Below the pieces are notes generated by a model, which saw only the letters and a list, made by a program, of their open reading frames with translations, did no database searches and had not been told where the DNA came from. Position numbers and translations under genes: made by a program. This document shows, piece after piece, positions 33,142-41,320 of a stretch of 64,000 nt of DNA. The DNA lies in assembly GCF_014641075.1 (NCBI RefSeq), contig NZ_BMHP01000012.1, forward strand, positions 1-64,000. The letters are read 5' to 3'. Every line of letters begins with the position of its first letter. Position 1 is the stretch's first letter. This DNA comes from Paenibacillus nasutitermitis (GTDB lineage: Bacteria > Bacillota > Bacilli > Paenibacillales > Paenibacillaceae).

Positions 33142-33267
33142 ATGAATACTATGGTCAGATTCGAATGCACCTTACTTACACGTCCTCTCCTCATGTGCAA
33201 TAGAAAGGCAGCAAGGTATCCAGTAGAATTCAAAACCTTCAATGAAAGCGGGGCAACTAGAACATGA
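33142..33267 (+). CDS. possible 41-codon upstream ORF overlapping the spoVT start
   Basis: An ATG (33142, or 33151 in the same frame) preceded by GGGAG opens a frame of 41 (38) codons whose TGA overlaps the spoVT ATG as ATGA. The peptide (MVRFECTLLTRPLLMCNRK onward) has no recognised family. It may be chance or a leader that couples translation. The forespore promoter proposed for spoVT would start the transcript after this ORF's start, which argues against it. Confidence 0.25.
   Translation: MNTMVRFECTLLTRPLLMCNRKAARYPVEFKTFNESGATRT
33144..33174 (+). promoter_or_regulatory. possible sigma-G promoter of spoVT
   Basis: GAATA (33144-33148), 19-base spacer, CACCTTA (33168-33174). The -35 fits GNATR and the -10 matches CATNHTA at six of seven positions. 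spoVT is a sigma-G gene in B. subtilis. The spacer is one base longer than usual. Confidence 0.4.
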
Positions 33268-33806
33268 AAGCAACTGGAATTGTTCGTCGAATTGACGATT
33301 TGGGCCGGGTCGTCATCCCAAAGGAAATCCGCCGTACGCTGCGTATACGCGAGGGAGATCCGCTAGAAATCTTCGTTGATCGCGACGGGGAAGTTATTTT
33401 GAAAAAATATTCGCCGATCGGAGAGCTTGGCGAGTTTGCCAAGGAATATGCAGAATCTCTTTCGGAGAGTACCGGCCATATTACGTTGATTACGGATCGC
33501 GACAACATCATTGCCGTAGCCGGAACATCAAAGAAAGAATATATGGAGAAACAAATCGGGTCCATTCTGGAATCCTGTATGGAAAACCGCAAAACGGTTG
33601 TGGAAACCGGCAGCGGATCTTATGAGGTTGTCAAGGATATCGGTGAAGCCTTCAGCTCTTTCGTAGCGGCGCCGATTGTGGCGGGAGGCGATCCAATCGG
33701 TACGGTTGTGCTGCTGAGCAAGGACGAGAACGTCAAGATGGCCCAGATGGAAACCAAGATGGCTGAAACAGCGGCCGGTTTCCTGGCCAAACAAATGGAG
33801 CAATAA
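33264..33806 (+). CDS. spoVT: stage V sporulation regulator SpoVT
   Basis: Forespore DNA-binding regulator that tunes sigma-G-dependent genes. The 180-residue protein has an AbrB-type N-terminal domain (MKATGIVRRIDDLGRVVIPK through LEIFVDRDGEVILKKYSP, residues 1-52) nearly identical in layout to the AbrB encoded at 9116-9370, followed by a GAF-like ligand domain (ITLITDRDNIIAVAGTSKKEYM ... FSSFVAAPIVAGGDPIGTVVLLS). The length is close to B. subtilis SpoVT (about 178). The ribosome site is a weak GCGGGGC. Its ATG overlaps a small upstream ORF. Confidence 0.96.
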   Translation: MKATGIVRRIDDLGRVVIPKEIRRTLRIREGDPLEIFVDRDGEVILKKYSPIGELGEFAKEYAESLSESTGHITLITDRDNIIAVAGTSKKEYMEKQIGSILESCMENRKTVVETGSGSYEVVKDIGEAFSSFVAAPIVAGGDPIGTVVLLSKDENVKMAQMETKMAETAAGFLAKQMEQ

Positions 33807-33810
33807 CAGG

Positions 33811-33860
33811 CAAGCTGTCTGCACAGTGAGGAGGAACACTGGCAGCAGCTTGTTTTTTTG
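33811..33860 (+). terminator. terminator after spoVT
   Basis: CAAGCTG-CTG-CAGTG pairs with CACTG-CAG-CAGCTTG in a long interrupted hairpin, followed by TTTTTTT. Confidence 0.9.
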
Positions 33861-33977
33861 TGAAATCAGCATCCATGCCTCCTCCGTCCTTGAGACAGAG
33901 GACAGCGGAGGGCTTCCTGCTATATGATAAAAAGCGGCAGGAGTCGCAAGCTGTCCGTTGAGGAGGAGATGTTGATT

Positions 33978-34712
33978 ATGGCTGTTATTATTATGACTGG
34001 AACATCACAGGGGATCGGCGCCGCTATGGCTCACGTGCTGCTGGAACGGGGGCACCGATTGGTGGGCATATCCCGTAGGCGCAACGATGCTCTTATACAA
34101 GCCTTCCCCACAGAGCTTGTTTGCATGGAGGCTGATTTGGCGGACACCGCGGGTCTGGGTCCGCTAATGGAACGCATTTTCCAACAGATGGGCACAGATG
34201 AGGAACGGGTCTGTCTGGTGAACAATGCGGCGGTGCTGGCCCCTCTGCGCAATGCGGAACAATGCGATAGTGCGGAGATTGCCCGCCATATGCAAATCAA
34301 TCTGATTGCGCCCATGATTCTCACATCCTTGTTCGCCAAACACACGAGCGGGCTGCGGGGAGAGAAGCGGGTATTGAACATTTCATCGGGGTCGGCCCGC
34401 TATCTGCTGCCCGGAATGAGCTGCTACTGCACGGCGAAAGCGGGGTTGGACACCTTTACCGCGTGCGTGGGGCTGGAGCAGCAGAATAAAGAATATCCGC
34501 TGCAAATTGCATCGGTATGGCCCGGCATGAACGAAACGCAGATGCAGGAGGAAGCCCGTAGGCAGGATGGCGGTTTTCAGAACGCAGAAATGTTCATCGA
34601 GGCCAAGAAGAATGGAAGGCTTCATTCTCCTGACGAAACGGCCCGCAAGCTGGCGGATTTGCTGCTCGGCGAATCTTTTCCCCATGGGACCATCGTGGAA
34701 AGCCTGTATTAA
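33978..34712 (+). CDS. short-chain dehydrogenase/reductase (YueD/benzil reductase-like)
   Basis: A 244-residue classical SDR. The Rossmann cofactor loop TGTSQGIGAAMA is at residues 6-17, an NNAAV motif lies near 75, the catalytic Ser is in NISSGSARY and the Tyr-Lys pair in YCTAK (near 148-152). The sequence resembles B. subtilis YueD, an (S)-benzoin-forming benzil reductase, and sepiapterin-reductase-like SDRs; the true substrate is unknown. ATG 33978 lies nine bases after AGGAGGAG; two earlier in-frame starts are nearer the ribosome site. It has no counterpart here in B. subtilis, where yabM follows spoVT. Confidence 0.85.
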   Translation: MAVIIMTGTSQGIGAAMAHVLLERGHRLVGISRRRNDALIQAFPTELVCMEADLADTAGLGPLMERIFQQMGTDEERVCLVNNAAVLAPLRNAEQCDSAEIARHMQINLIAPMILTSLFAKHTSGLRGEKRVLNISSGSARYLLPGMSCYCTAKAGLDTFTACVGLEQQNKEYPLQIASVWPGMNETQMQEEARRQDGGFQNAEMFIEAKKNGRLHSPDETARKLADLLLGESFPHGTIVESLY

Positions 34713-34781
34713 GAAGCCCGGCGCAACCTGGCGCTCAGGGCCCGTTCACTGTCATGGGCTTTCGGGTATAATAAGGAAAGG

Positions 34782-36662
34782 ATGACAGATAGGCAGGTGC
34801 AAGGCTTGTTGGAACGTGGGAAACAACATCATACAGGCGGCCCCGGGCTTTCCGGCGGAAGCAGCGGGCTGGCGGATAAGGATACGAACGAAACTCCGGA
34901 AGAGGAAACAAACGGCAGTTCCAGGCGGGGCAACATGCCGAAAGCCCGGGAGAACCGGCGCATCCGGGGACCGCATATGCTCCATGGAGCGGCGCTTATG
35001 GGAGCAGCTATGCTGATCAGCAAGACGCTCGGCACCTTGCAGAAAATCCCGCTGCAGAATATTGCGGGCGACCGGGTTTTCGGTATTTATAATGCGGTAT
35101 ATCCGCTGTATCAGATGCTGCTGGTAATGGTTACGGCGGGGTTCCCCGTTGCGGTATCCCTCCTGGTTGCGGAGCGTCAAGCCGGGGATGACAGGAGCGG
35201 CGTCCGCCTTGTGCTGCGGGCCAGTGTTCTTCTGCTCAGCTTAAGCGGTGCGGCGGGATTTGCCGCGATGTGGCTGGGCGCCGGGCATATCGCGCAATGG
35301 ATCGGCGATCCGGGTACGGCTTCCGCGGTCCGCAGCGTCTCGCTGGCGCTGTGGGCCGCGCCGGTGATGGCCGCGCTGCGCGGGTATTATCAGGGTTTGG
35401 GGAGGATGCTGCCTTCGGCCGTATCGCAGCTGTCGGAGCAGACGGTACGTGTAGCCGCGATGCTGAGCTTGCTGGCAATCGGCTGGCATTGGGGTTGGAG
35501 CGACGAGTCGCTGGCTGCCGGGGCAACGGCAGGCTCGGCATTCGGCGCTGCCGCAGGGCTTACGTATATCGCAGGCTATTGGCTGCGGGAACGGGGCATC
35601 TTGCGGCGAGAGTCTGCGCCCGCAGGAGACGGCCATCGTCAAGATGTGCCTGGCCCTCGCGCGGGATCCGAGAAGGGGCATGGGCAGATGACAGCACTCA
35701 GCCCCTCCCTTAGTCCTAAGGGCGGAGGCGTACTTATGATGATGCGCAGGCTGGCTGGCCTGGCGCTGCCCGTCACGCTTGGCGCGCTGGCGGTTCCGGC
35801 GCTTGGAGTCGTGGATGCGTTCACGGTGCCGCGCCTGCTGGGCGCTGCGGGGATGGAACCGGCCTCGGCCATGGCCGGATTCGGGCTGTACAGCAGGGGC
35901 CAGCCGCTTGTGCAGCTGGTGGTGATGGTGGCGGGCGCTATAGGCGGCGCGCTGGTTCCGGCGCTTGCCACAGCGCGGCTGCAGGGCGACCTGACCGGCG
36001 TGAAGCGGCAGGCGGCCCTCATGCTGCGGGCCGCCTGGGCTATCGGCGGCGCGGCAGCGGTCGGGCTCGTCCTGCTGGCCGAGCCCATCAATGTCATGCT
36101 GTACGCAAACGCGGCGGGTACGCGTACGTTTGCGCTTGTGGGCTGCACGGCGCTGGCGGGCACCGTCGCCGCCGTGGCGGCAGCCGCGCTGCAGGGACTG
36201 GGCAGCGTGCGCGCCCCGGCCCTGTTCATGCTGGCCGCAGCCGTGCTCAAGGCTGCGCTTAACGCGCTGCTCGTCCCGCCGCTGGGCATCGCGGGCGCGG
36301 CCTGGGCGGGCATCGCCGCGCTCATGGCGGCGGCTCTGCTGAGCGCGGGCGCCGTCCGCCGCGCCACAGGCGCGGGTATGCCCGTGCGGAGGGCCGCGGG
36401 CATCGTGCTCGCGCTCGCTGCGCTGGCTGCGGCGCTGGCGCTGGCCGGGCGCTGGGGCGCGCCATCGCTCGGGCTCGCCCTGCCGCCCCGTGCGGCTGCC
36501 ACGGTGCTTGCGCTCGGCGGCACCGCGGCCGGCGGCGGGCTGTTCGCGGCCGCGGCGCTGCGCTTCGGCGCGATAAGCGCCCCCGAGCTGCGTGCGCTGC
36601 CGGGCGGCGCGGCCATCGCGGCCCGCCTCAGACGCTGGCGCTTGCTCCCGCCGGGGGAGTAG
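34782..36662 (+). CDS. yabM: polysaccharide transporter / flippase YabM (SpoVB-like, MOP superfamily)
   Basis: A multi-pass membrane protein of the MurJ/SpoVB/oligosaccharide exporter type, expected to flip lipid-linked glycans. The match is clear from residue ~67: GAALMGAAMLISKTLGTLQKIPLQNIAGD, then VYPLYQMLLVMVTAGFPVAVS. About 12-14 hydrophobic segments follow over 626 residues. A ~60-residue polar N-terminus precedes them, so the true start could be downstream (for example the ATG at 34974-34979 region or 34935); a TATAAT at 34767-34772 lies just before the annotated ATG. The last third is strikingly GC-rich and Ala-rich, unlike its neighbours. Confidence 0.85.
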   Translation: MTDRQVQGLLERGKQHHTGGPGLSGGSSGLADKDTNETPEEETNGSSRRGNMPKARENRRIRGPHMLHGAALMGAAMLISKTLGTLQKIPLQNIAGDRVFGIYNAVYPLYQMLLVMVTAGFPVAVSLLVAERQAGDDRSGVRLVLRASVLLLSLSGAAGFAAMWLGAGHIAQWIGDPGTASAVRSVSLALWAAPVMAALRGYYQGLGRMLPSAVSQLSEQTVRVAAMLSLLAIGWHWGWSDESLAAGATAGSAFGAAAGLTYIAGYWLRERGILRRESAPAGDGHRQDVPGPRAGSEKGHGQMTALSPSLSPKGGGVLMMMRRLAGLALPVTLGALAVPALGVVDAFTVPRLLGAAGMEPASAMAGFGLYSRGQPLVQLVVMVAGAIGGALVPALATARLQGDLTGVKRQAALMLRAAWAIGGAAAVGLVLLAEPINVMLYANAAGTRTFALVGCTALAGTVAAVAAAALQGLGSVRAPALFMLAAAVLKAALNALLVPPLGIAGAAWAGIAALMAAALLSAGAVRRATGAGMPVRRAAGIVLALAALAAALALAGRWGAPSLGLALPPRAAATVLALGGTAAGGGLFAAAALRFGAISAPELRALPGGAAIAARLRRWRLLPPGE

Positions 36663-36836
36663 CCTGCGCGGCGCTAAGCGCGGCCCCGCCCGGGCCATTC
36701 GCACCGCGCCCCGCTCCAGGGGCACGTGCGGCATTACTCGCCGACGGTTGCCGCATACAAGGATGCGCGGACGCTTAACTGACGAGCCCGGCCTTGTCGT
36801 TACATAAACCAACCATGATTCACCAAGGAGGATATA

Positions 36837-38366
36837 ATGATGCAACCAACCATTACCGTTGTCGGGCTTGGTTCCGGCGATGCGGATCAGCTGACGCTTG
36901 GCGTATGGCGCAGGCTTCAGACAGCCGGGCGCCGGTTTGTGCGTACGGATCAGCACCCGATGATGCGGATTTTTAGTGAAAACGAGTGGGTCTATACTTC
37001 GTTTGACCATCTGTACGAGCAGTTGGATTCCTTTCCTGAGGTCTATGCCGCGATTGCGGAAGCTTTAATCGAACAGGCGAAATCGATTTCTTCGTCTTCC
37101 TCGCCCGCCAATACCTCGACAGATGCCGCTTCTGTAAATGAGCTGATCTATGCTGTACCCGGACACCCGATGGTGGCGGAGCGGACGGTTCAACTGCTGC
37201 GCGAGCGCTGCCCGCGGGAGGGCATCGGCTTGACGGTGCTGGGCGGAGAGAGCTTCCTCGACCAGGCCTTTACCCGGCTCGGCTTCGATCCCATCGAAGG
37301 GTTCGCGCTGCTTGATGCTGCTGAGTTGAAGCCGTCGCAGCTGCGGCCGGAGCTGCATACGCTGATTGGCCAGGTCTATGATGAATTCACCGCTTCGGAT
37401 GTGAAATTGACCCTGATGGAGCAGCTGCCCGACGACCACCCGATTATTGTCGGGCATGCGCTGGGTGTCGAGGGGGAGGAGCGGATTTTGAGCATCCCGC
37501 TTTATGAGCTGGACCGGACACCGGGCTTTGGCAATCTGTCGCTGGTTTATGTGCCGCGATCAACGGATGATAAACTGCGCAACCGTACCTTTGAGAGGCT
37601 GCATGAAATTGTAGGCATTCTCCGCAGTCCCGAAGGCTGCCCATGGGACCGTGAGCAGACGCACGCCTCGATCCGCAAAAACTTCATCGAAGAAACCTAT
37701 GAAGCGCTTGAAGCGCTGGATGAAGACGATCCCGATGGCATGCGCGAAGAATTCGGCGATGTCATTCTGCAAGTGATGCTGCACAGCCAGATGGAGGAAG
37801 AGGTCGGCTCCTTCTCTGTCTACGATGTCATTCAGACGCTGAACGAGAAGCTGCTGTTCCGCCATCCACATGTATTTGGCGATTTGGCAGCCAGGGATTC
37901 GCAGGAGGCGCTGCAGAATTGGGAGCAGATGAAAGCGGAAGAGAAGCGCCGCAAAGGCGTGAATCCTGAAGACAGGTCGCAATTGGATGGCATTCCGCCA
38001 GAGCTTCCGGGGCTGTTGAAAGCCTATAAGCTGCAAAAGAAAGCGGCCAAGGTGGGCTTTGACTGGGATGATATTTCCCCGGTGCTGGACAAGATTCAGG
38101 AGGAGTTGTCCGAGCTGCGTGAAGCCATTGCCTCCAAAAGCGCGGACGAACAGGCCGATGAGCTGGGCGATCTGTTATTCGCGGCTGTTAACGCTTCGCG
38201 GTTCATCCACGCCGATCCGGAAGAAGCGATTGCCCGGACAAACCGAAAATTCAAAAAACGATTTTCATATATTGAGCAGCAGCTTCGTATAAGTGGCCGA
38301 ACCTTTGACCAAACTGATTTAATAGAGATGGACCGGTACTGGGAAGAAGCCAAGCGTTTGCCCTGA
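36837..38366 (+). CDS. mazG: YabN: tetrapyrrole-methylase-like / MazG pyrophosphohydrolase fusion
   Basis: A 509-residue two-domain protein. The N-terminal part (ITVVGLGSGDADQLTLGVWRRL through YAVPGHPMVAERTVQLL and EERILSIPLYELDR, about residues 1-240) is a tetrapyrrole methylase fold; the C-terminal part is a MazG nucleoside triphosphate pyrophosphohydrolase with duplicated helical modules, including CPWDREQTHASIRKNFIEETYEALEALD and REEFGDVILQVMLH, whose Glu/Asp residues bind magnesium. Its cellular NTP substrate is not known. One of two adjacent ATGs starts it after AAGGAGG. Order yabM-yabN is as in B. subtilis. Confidence 0.94.
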   Translation: MMQPTITVVGLGSGDADQLTLGVWRRLQTAGRRFVRTDQHPMMRIFSENEWVYTSFDHLYEQLDSFPEVYAAIAEALIEQAKSISSSSSPANTSTDAASVNELIYAVPGHPMVAERTVQLLRERCPREGIGLTVLGGESFLDQAFTRLGFDPIEGFALLDAAELKPSQLRPELHTLIGQVYDEFTASDVKLTLMEQLPDDHPIIVGHALGVEGEERILSIPLYELDRTPGFGNLSLVYVPRSTDDKLRNRTFERLHEIVGILRSPEGCPWDREQTHASIRKNFIEETYEALEALDEDDPDGMREEFGDVILQVMLHSQMEEEVGSFSVYDVIQTLNEKLLFRHPHVFGDLAARDSQEALQNWEQMKAEEKRRKGVNPEDRSQLDGIPPELPGLLKAYKLQKKAAKVGFDWDDISPVLDKIQEELSELREAIASKSADEQADELGDLLFAAVNASRFIHADPEEAIARTNRKFKKRFSYIEQQLRISGRTFDQTDLIEMDRYWEEAKRLP

Positions 38367-38457
38367 TGAGCTAAAGGCAAGCTCCAGGGGAGGATGCCTG
38401 CCCGCTTGAGCATGCTGCGCCAACGGATTCGGGCCGTCTTTTCCATAGAGGTTCGTC

Positions 38458-38475
38458 AAAATTCGCCTAAAATCG
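38458..38475 (+). promoter_or_regulatory. AAAATTCG-CCT-AAAATCG element upstream of HU
   Basis: The pair AAAATTCG (38458-38465) and AAAATCG (38469-38475) closely resembles AAAATTCG-TT-AAAATCG at 11846-11862 ahead of the c-di-AMP riboswitch. In both places TTTACAATG follows about 16-19 bases later. Unknown function. Confidence 0.35.
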
Positions 38476-38562
38476 TTAGAAACTGCAAAAAAAATTTACA
38501 ATGGGGCAGGATTTATTCAGAATCAAGCAGAATAGGTACAAGCGGGGCAAGTTAACTTAAAG

Positions 38563-38590
38563 TTGAAGTCTAGTGGCTATCTGCTATGAT
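38563..38590 (+). promoter_or_regulatory. sigma-A promoter of the HU gene
   Basis: TTGAAG (38563-38568), 16-base spacer, TATGAT (38585-38590), 27 bases before the HU start codon. Confidence 0.6.
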
Positions 38591-38616
38591 AATTGAAAAT
38601 TTAGGAGGCTATGATC

Positions 38617-38889
38617 ATGAACAAAACAGATCTGATCAACAGTATTGCAGCAAAAAGCGGACTTACCAAACGCGATGTTGAGTCGGTGCTCAATTCCTTT
38701 ATGGGAGAAGTGACCGAGGCACTGGCAGGCGGAGAGAAAGTGCAACTGATCGGTTTCGGCACCTTTGAAACACGCAAGCGTTCAGGCCGCACAGGCCGCA
38801 ACCCGCAGACGGGCAATCCTATCACCATTGCGGAATCCAAAGTTCCAGCATTCAAAGCCGGCAATAAATTAAAAGAAGCCATTAAGTAG
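38617..38889 (+). CDS. hup: HU-family DNA-binding protein
   Basis: Histone-like protein that bends and compacts DNA as a dimer. The 90-residue protein MNKTDLINSIAAKSGLTKRD followed by VQLIGFGTFETRKRSGRTGRNPQTG and ITIAESKVPAFKAGNKLKEAI is a standard HU with the Arg-rich beta-arm (residues ~53-72) and the Pro in the arm tip. ATG 38617 is eight bases after TAGGAGG; an ATG two codons earlier is closer to it. B. subtilis hbs lies elsewhere, so this is an insertion relative to that order, between yabN and rqcP. Confidence 0.96.
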   Translation: MNKTDLINSIAAKSGLTKRDVESVLNSFMGEVTEALAGGEKVQLIGFGTFETRKRSGRTGRNPQTGNPITIAESKVPAFKAGNKLKEAIK

Positions 38890-38892
38890 ACC

Positions 38893-39174
38893 ATGCGTCT
38901 TGATAAATTTCTCAAAGTCTCCCGGCTGATCAAGCGGCGTACAGTCGCAAAGGACGTATCCGATCAAGGACGCGTCTGGATCAACGGCCGGGAAGCCAAA
39001 GCGAGCAGCACCGTCAAAGCCGGCGACGAGCTCATGATTCAATTCGGCCAGAAGGTCGTCACCGTCCGCATCGAGCGGCTTGCGGAGACAACCAAGAAGG
39101 ACGAGGCGAGCGGCTTATACACTTTGTTGAAAGAAGAATCGCGTCAAGCCGAGAACAAGATGGAGTGGCAATAA
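38893..39174 (+). CDS. rqcP: ribosome quality control protein RqcP (YabO, S4 domain)
   Basis: RqcP works with RqcH on stalled 50S subunits to add C-terminal alanine tails, binding the 23S rRNA and P-site tRNA. The 93-residue protein starts with a clear S4 RNA-binding domain, MRLDKFLKVSRLIKRRTVAK then DQGRVWINGREAKASSTVKAGD, and ends with a charged helix. It begins three bases after the HU stop, so the two are likely cotranscribed. In B. subtilis yabO sits between yabN and yabP, as here apart from HU. Confidence 0.94.
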   Translation: MRLDKFLKVSRLIKRRTVAKDVSDQGRVWINGREAKASSTVKAGDELMIQFGQKVVTVRIERLAETTKKDEASGLYTLLKEESRQAENKMEWQ

Positions 39175-39175
39175 T

Positions 39176-39218
39176 AGACGGACGGCCTTCCCAGGTAATG
39201 GGCGGGTCGTCTTTTTTT
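39176..39218 (+). terminator. terminator after rqcP
   Basis: AGACGGACGGCC pairs imperfectly with GGCGGGTCGTCT, then TTTTTTT, starting two bases after the rqcP stop region. Confidence 0.75.
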
Positions 39219-39296
39219 ACGTTCATTGTCCAAGCCTGTAAGGTTCTAAAACCTGTCCCACATCCATAGGCTAGTCTTAAAGGAGGGGACGAGGCA

Positions 39297-39581
39297 ATGA
39301 GTGATCAGGGAAAAGGACAGAAACGTCAGGAAATTAAAATGCTGAATCGTAAAATACTCGAAATTACAGGTGTTATGAATGTGGAAAGCTTTGATGTAGA
39401 AGAGTTTCTACTGGAAACCGAGCTGGGCTTCCTGGCGATTCGCGGCCAGAACTTACATATGAAGCATCTGAGCTTGGAGCAGGGTCTTGTTGCCATTGAG
39501 GGGCTCGTCCATTCGCTGACTTACCTGGACGGAAATACCACGGGCAAATCCAAAGGCATATTCGGGAAGATCTTTAAGTGA
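39297..39581 (+). CDS. yabP: sporulation protein YabP
   Basis: A 94-residue YabP/YqfC-family protein required at the engulfment-to-coat stages of sporulation in Bacillus (sigma-E regulon); biochemical role unknown. Conserved features: RKILEITGVMNVESFDVEEFLLET then LGFLAIRGQNLHMKHLSLEQGLV and a final VHSLTYLDG. AAGGAGGGG lies upstream of the ATG. Its TGA overlaps the GTG start of yabQ by four bases. No confident sigma-E promoter was found upstream. Confidence 0.94.
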   Translation: MSDQGKGQKRQEIKMLNRKILEITGVMNVESFDVEEFLLETELGFLAIRGQNLHMKHLSLEQGLVAIEGLVHSLTYLDGNTTGKSKGIFGKIFK

Positions 39582-40216
39582 GTCTCAGCGTACAGTGGTG
39601 GACGATGGCGACGATGCTGCTGTCCGGTATTGGGATGGGCGTAGTTTTTGACGGGTACCGCGTTGTGTCGGACGAGCTGCGGATCGGGCGCCTGTGGATT
39701 CCGGTTTTTGATCTGCTATATTGGATTGCCGCGACGATAATCGTATTCCAGGTGCTCTCGGCCAGCAATGATGGCGAGGTGCGGGCTTATGTGTTTCTGG
39801 GGCTTCTGCTGGGAATCGGCTGTTATTATTGGCTGCTAAGCAAGCCTGTGGTGAAACTCGTACATTTTTTAATTTATGCGGTCCGCACCCTGTTTCAAAC
39901 CCTGGTTAAGATGTTTATATATATAGTCTTACGTCCTCTTGGACTGATCTATCGGATGGTTAAGGTAATTTTTTCCTTTGCCATTGCCCTTGCTTTGTTC
40001 CTCTTAAAAATTGTGATACAATTAATTCGTCCGCTTTGGGTCATGGTCCGCTGGATGCTCAGCCCCCTTTCCAAGCCGTTAATCCGGTGGGTGGCAAGCT
40101 GGTGGGTTCCATTCACGGCCAGGTGGCGGATTTCAGAGAAATGGCATTCCGCGTCCGATCGGGCGGCGGGATTATGGAAGCGATGGACGACCTGGAAGAA
40201 ACGCAAGGATGAATAG
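39578..40216 (+). CDS. yabQ: sporulation membrane protein YabQ
   Basis: YabQ is a mother-cell membrane protein needed for spore cortex formation. Of 212 residues, the first ~125 contain about four hydrophobic segments (WWTMATMLLSGIGMGVVFDGY; LLYWIAATIIVFQVL; FLGLLLGIGCYYWLL; a further one near 130-155), followed by a basic, Trp-rich tail. The start is GTG overlapping the yabP stop (GTGA). Neighbours yabP and divIC are as in B. subtilis. Confidence 0.92.
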   Translation: MSLSVQWWTMATMLLSGIGMGVVFDGYRVVSDELRIGRLWIPVFDLLYWIAATIIVFQVLSASNDGEVRAYVFLGLLLGIGCYYWLLSKPVVKLVHFLIYAVRTLFQTLVKMFIYIVLRPLGLIYRMVKVIFSFAIALALFLLKIVIQLIRPLWVMVRWMLSPLSKPLIRWVASWWVPFTARWRISEKWHSASDRAAGLWKRWTTWKKRKDE

Positions 40217-40246
40217 GATATGATATGATCGGAGGTCAATGAATTG

Positions 40247-40561
40247 ATGACGGCTACCGGGACAACTCCTACAACTGCATACGCAGGAACGAAACGTCGG
40301 CTGAGGCTATGGATTATCGTCATCGCTTTATTCATGGGCTGGGCATCTTATACGTTTATTTCTCAGTTGGAGCGGCAGGGACAATCCGAGCTCAAGATCG
40401 CCGAGGCCCAGCAGAAGCTGGATGCGGCGACGACTCAGATCAATGATCTCAAGGCTCAGGTCGCAAAACTGAATGATAAAGAATATATTGGTCAGCTGGC
40501 TACCAAAGAGCAGGGAATGGTAAAAAAAGGAGAACAGCAGATCGAGGTCATTGAAGATTGA
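40247..40561 (+). CDS. divIC: cell-division protein DivIC (FtsB-like)
   Basis: Essential divisome subunit partnering FtsL and DivIB at the septum. About 104 residues: a short cytoplasmic Thr-rich N-terminus, one membrane segment (LWIIVIALFMGWASYTFISQL near 22-42), then a coiled coil (KIAEAQQKLDAATTQINDLKAQVAKLND) and the conserved DKEYIGQLATKEQGMVKKGEQ that recalls FtsB. Starts at ATG 40247 or the adjacent TTG 40244, after CGGAGGTC. Follows yabQ by 30 bases. Confidence 0.93.
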   Translation: MTATGTTPTTAYAGTKRRLRLWIIVIALFMGWASYTFISQLERQGQSELKIAEAQQKLDAATTQINDLKAQVAKLNDKEYIGQLATKEQGMVKKGEQQIEVIED

Positions 40562-40707
40562 AACGGGCCTCTAATCGGGTATCCGTCTGTTGCCTTGCAT
40601 CTCTCATTCGGTTATAATCACCTTAGTAGCAGCATTTATCATTGTGGTTGTAAGGCCATCAGAAGCTAAGAGCTTCACATAACGGTTAGGGAGGAACATT
40701 TTTACCT

Positions 40708-41268
40708 ATGGCAATTGAAGTGGGCGCCAAGTTAGAGGGCAAAGTGACAGGTATTACGCATTTCGGGGCATTCGTCGATTTGTCGGGAGGTGTCACGGGA
40801 CTCGTTCACATCTCAGAGATTGCCGATAATTACGTCAAGGATGTTAAGGACCATCTTAAACTGGAAGATGTTGTAACAGTAAAGGTCATTAATGTGGACA
40901 AAGACGGGAAAATCGGACTTTCGATCAAACAGGCAGTCGACCGTCCGGAGGGCTCTGCTCCACCTCAACGCGAACGCAGCGCCAGCGGCGGTGGCGGGTT
41001 TAACCGTACCGGAGGCGGCAGCGCAGGCGGAGGCGGCGGATTTAATCGCCCTAGCGGAGGCGGAGGCGGGGGTGGCTTCAATCGTGCAGGTGGCGGTGGA
41101 GGCGGCGGACGTCCCTTCAATAAAGCTGCAGGCGGTAAACCTTCCTTTGGCAAACCAACCTTTGAGGATAAAGTATCGCGCTTTCTCAAGGATAGCGAGG
41201 AACGTATTTCTTCGATCAAGAAGAATACGGAATCCAAACGTGGCGGACGCGGAGCGAAGCGTGTTTAA
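40708..41268 (+). CDS. yabR: S1-domain RNA-binding protein YabR with glycine-rich insert
   Basis: The first ~75 residues are a single S1/OB RNA-binding domain (KLEGKVTGITHFGAFVDLSG through DHLKLEDVVTVKVINVDKDG), as in B. subtilis YabR and polynucleotide phosphorylase S1 modules. Between about residues 90 and 145 is a low-complexity stretch with three repeats of G-rich then FNR (GGGGFNR), then a basic helical tail (KVSRFLKDSEERISSIKKNTE). Total 186 residues, longer than B. subtilis YabR (about 128). Probably binds RNA or ribosomes; function not established. AGGGAGG precedes the ATG. Confidence 0.92.
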   Translation: MAIEVGAKLEGKVTGITHFGAFVDLSGGVTGLVHISEIADNYVKDVKDHLKLEDVVTVKVINVDKDGKIGLSIKQAVDRPEGSAPPQRERSASGGGGFNRTGGGSAGGGGGFNRPSGGGGGGGFNRAGGGGGGGRPFNKAAGGKPSFGKPTFEDKVSRFLKDSEERISSIKKNTESKRGGRGAKRV

Positions 41269-41287
41269 TAGTATAGGATTCTTTGCA

Positions 41288-41320
41288 GGCAGGGCCCTTT
41301 TTGGGGGTTCTGCCTTTTTT
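41288..41320 (+). terminator. terminator after yabR
   Basis: GGCAGGGCC / GGTTCTGCC, a 9-bp stem with G-T pairs, then TTTTTT. B. subtilis has two tRNA genes in this gap; I see none here. Apart from this and the spoIIE promoter, the 410-base gap to spoIIE holds nothing I can name. Confidence 0.85.

Noticed and set aside
35241..37010. 589-codon open frame on the minus strand opposite yabM
   Set aside because: It comes from the GC-rich third-position bias of the coding strand; the product is Arg/Gln/His-rich without any domain, and yabM on the plus strand is a clear family member.
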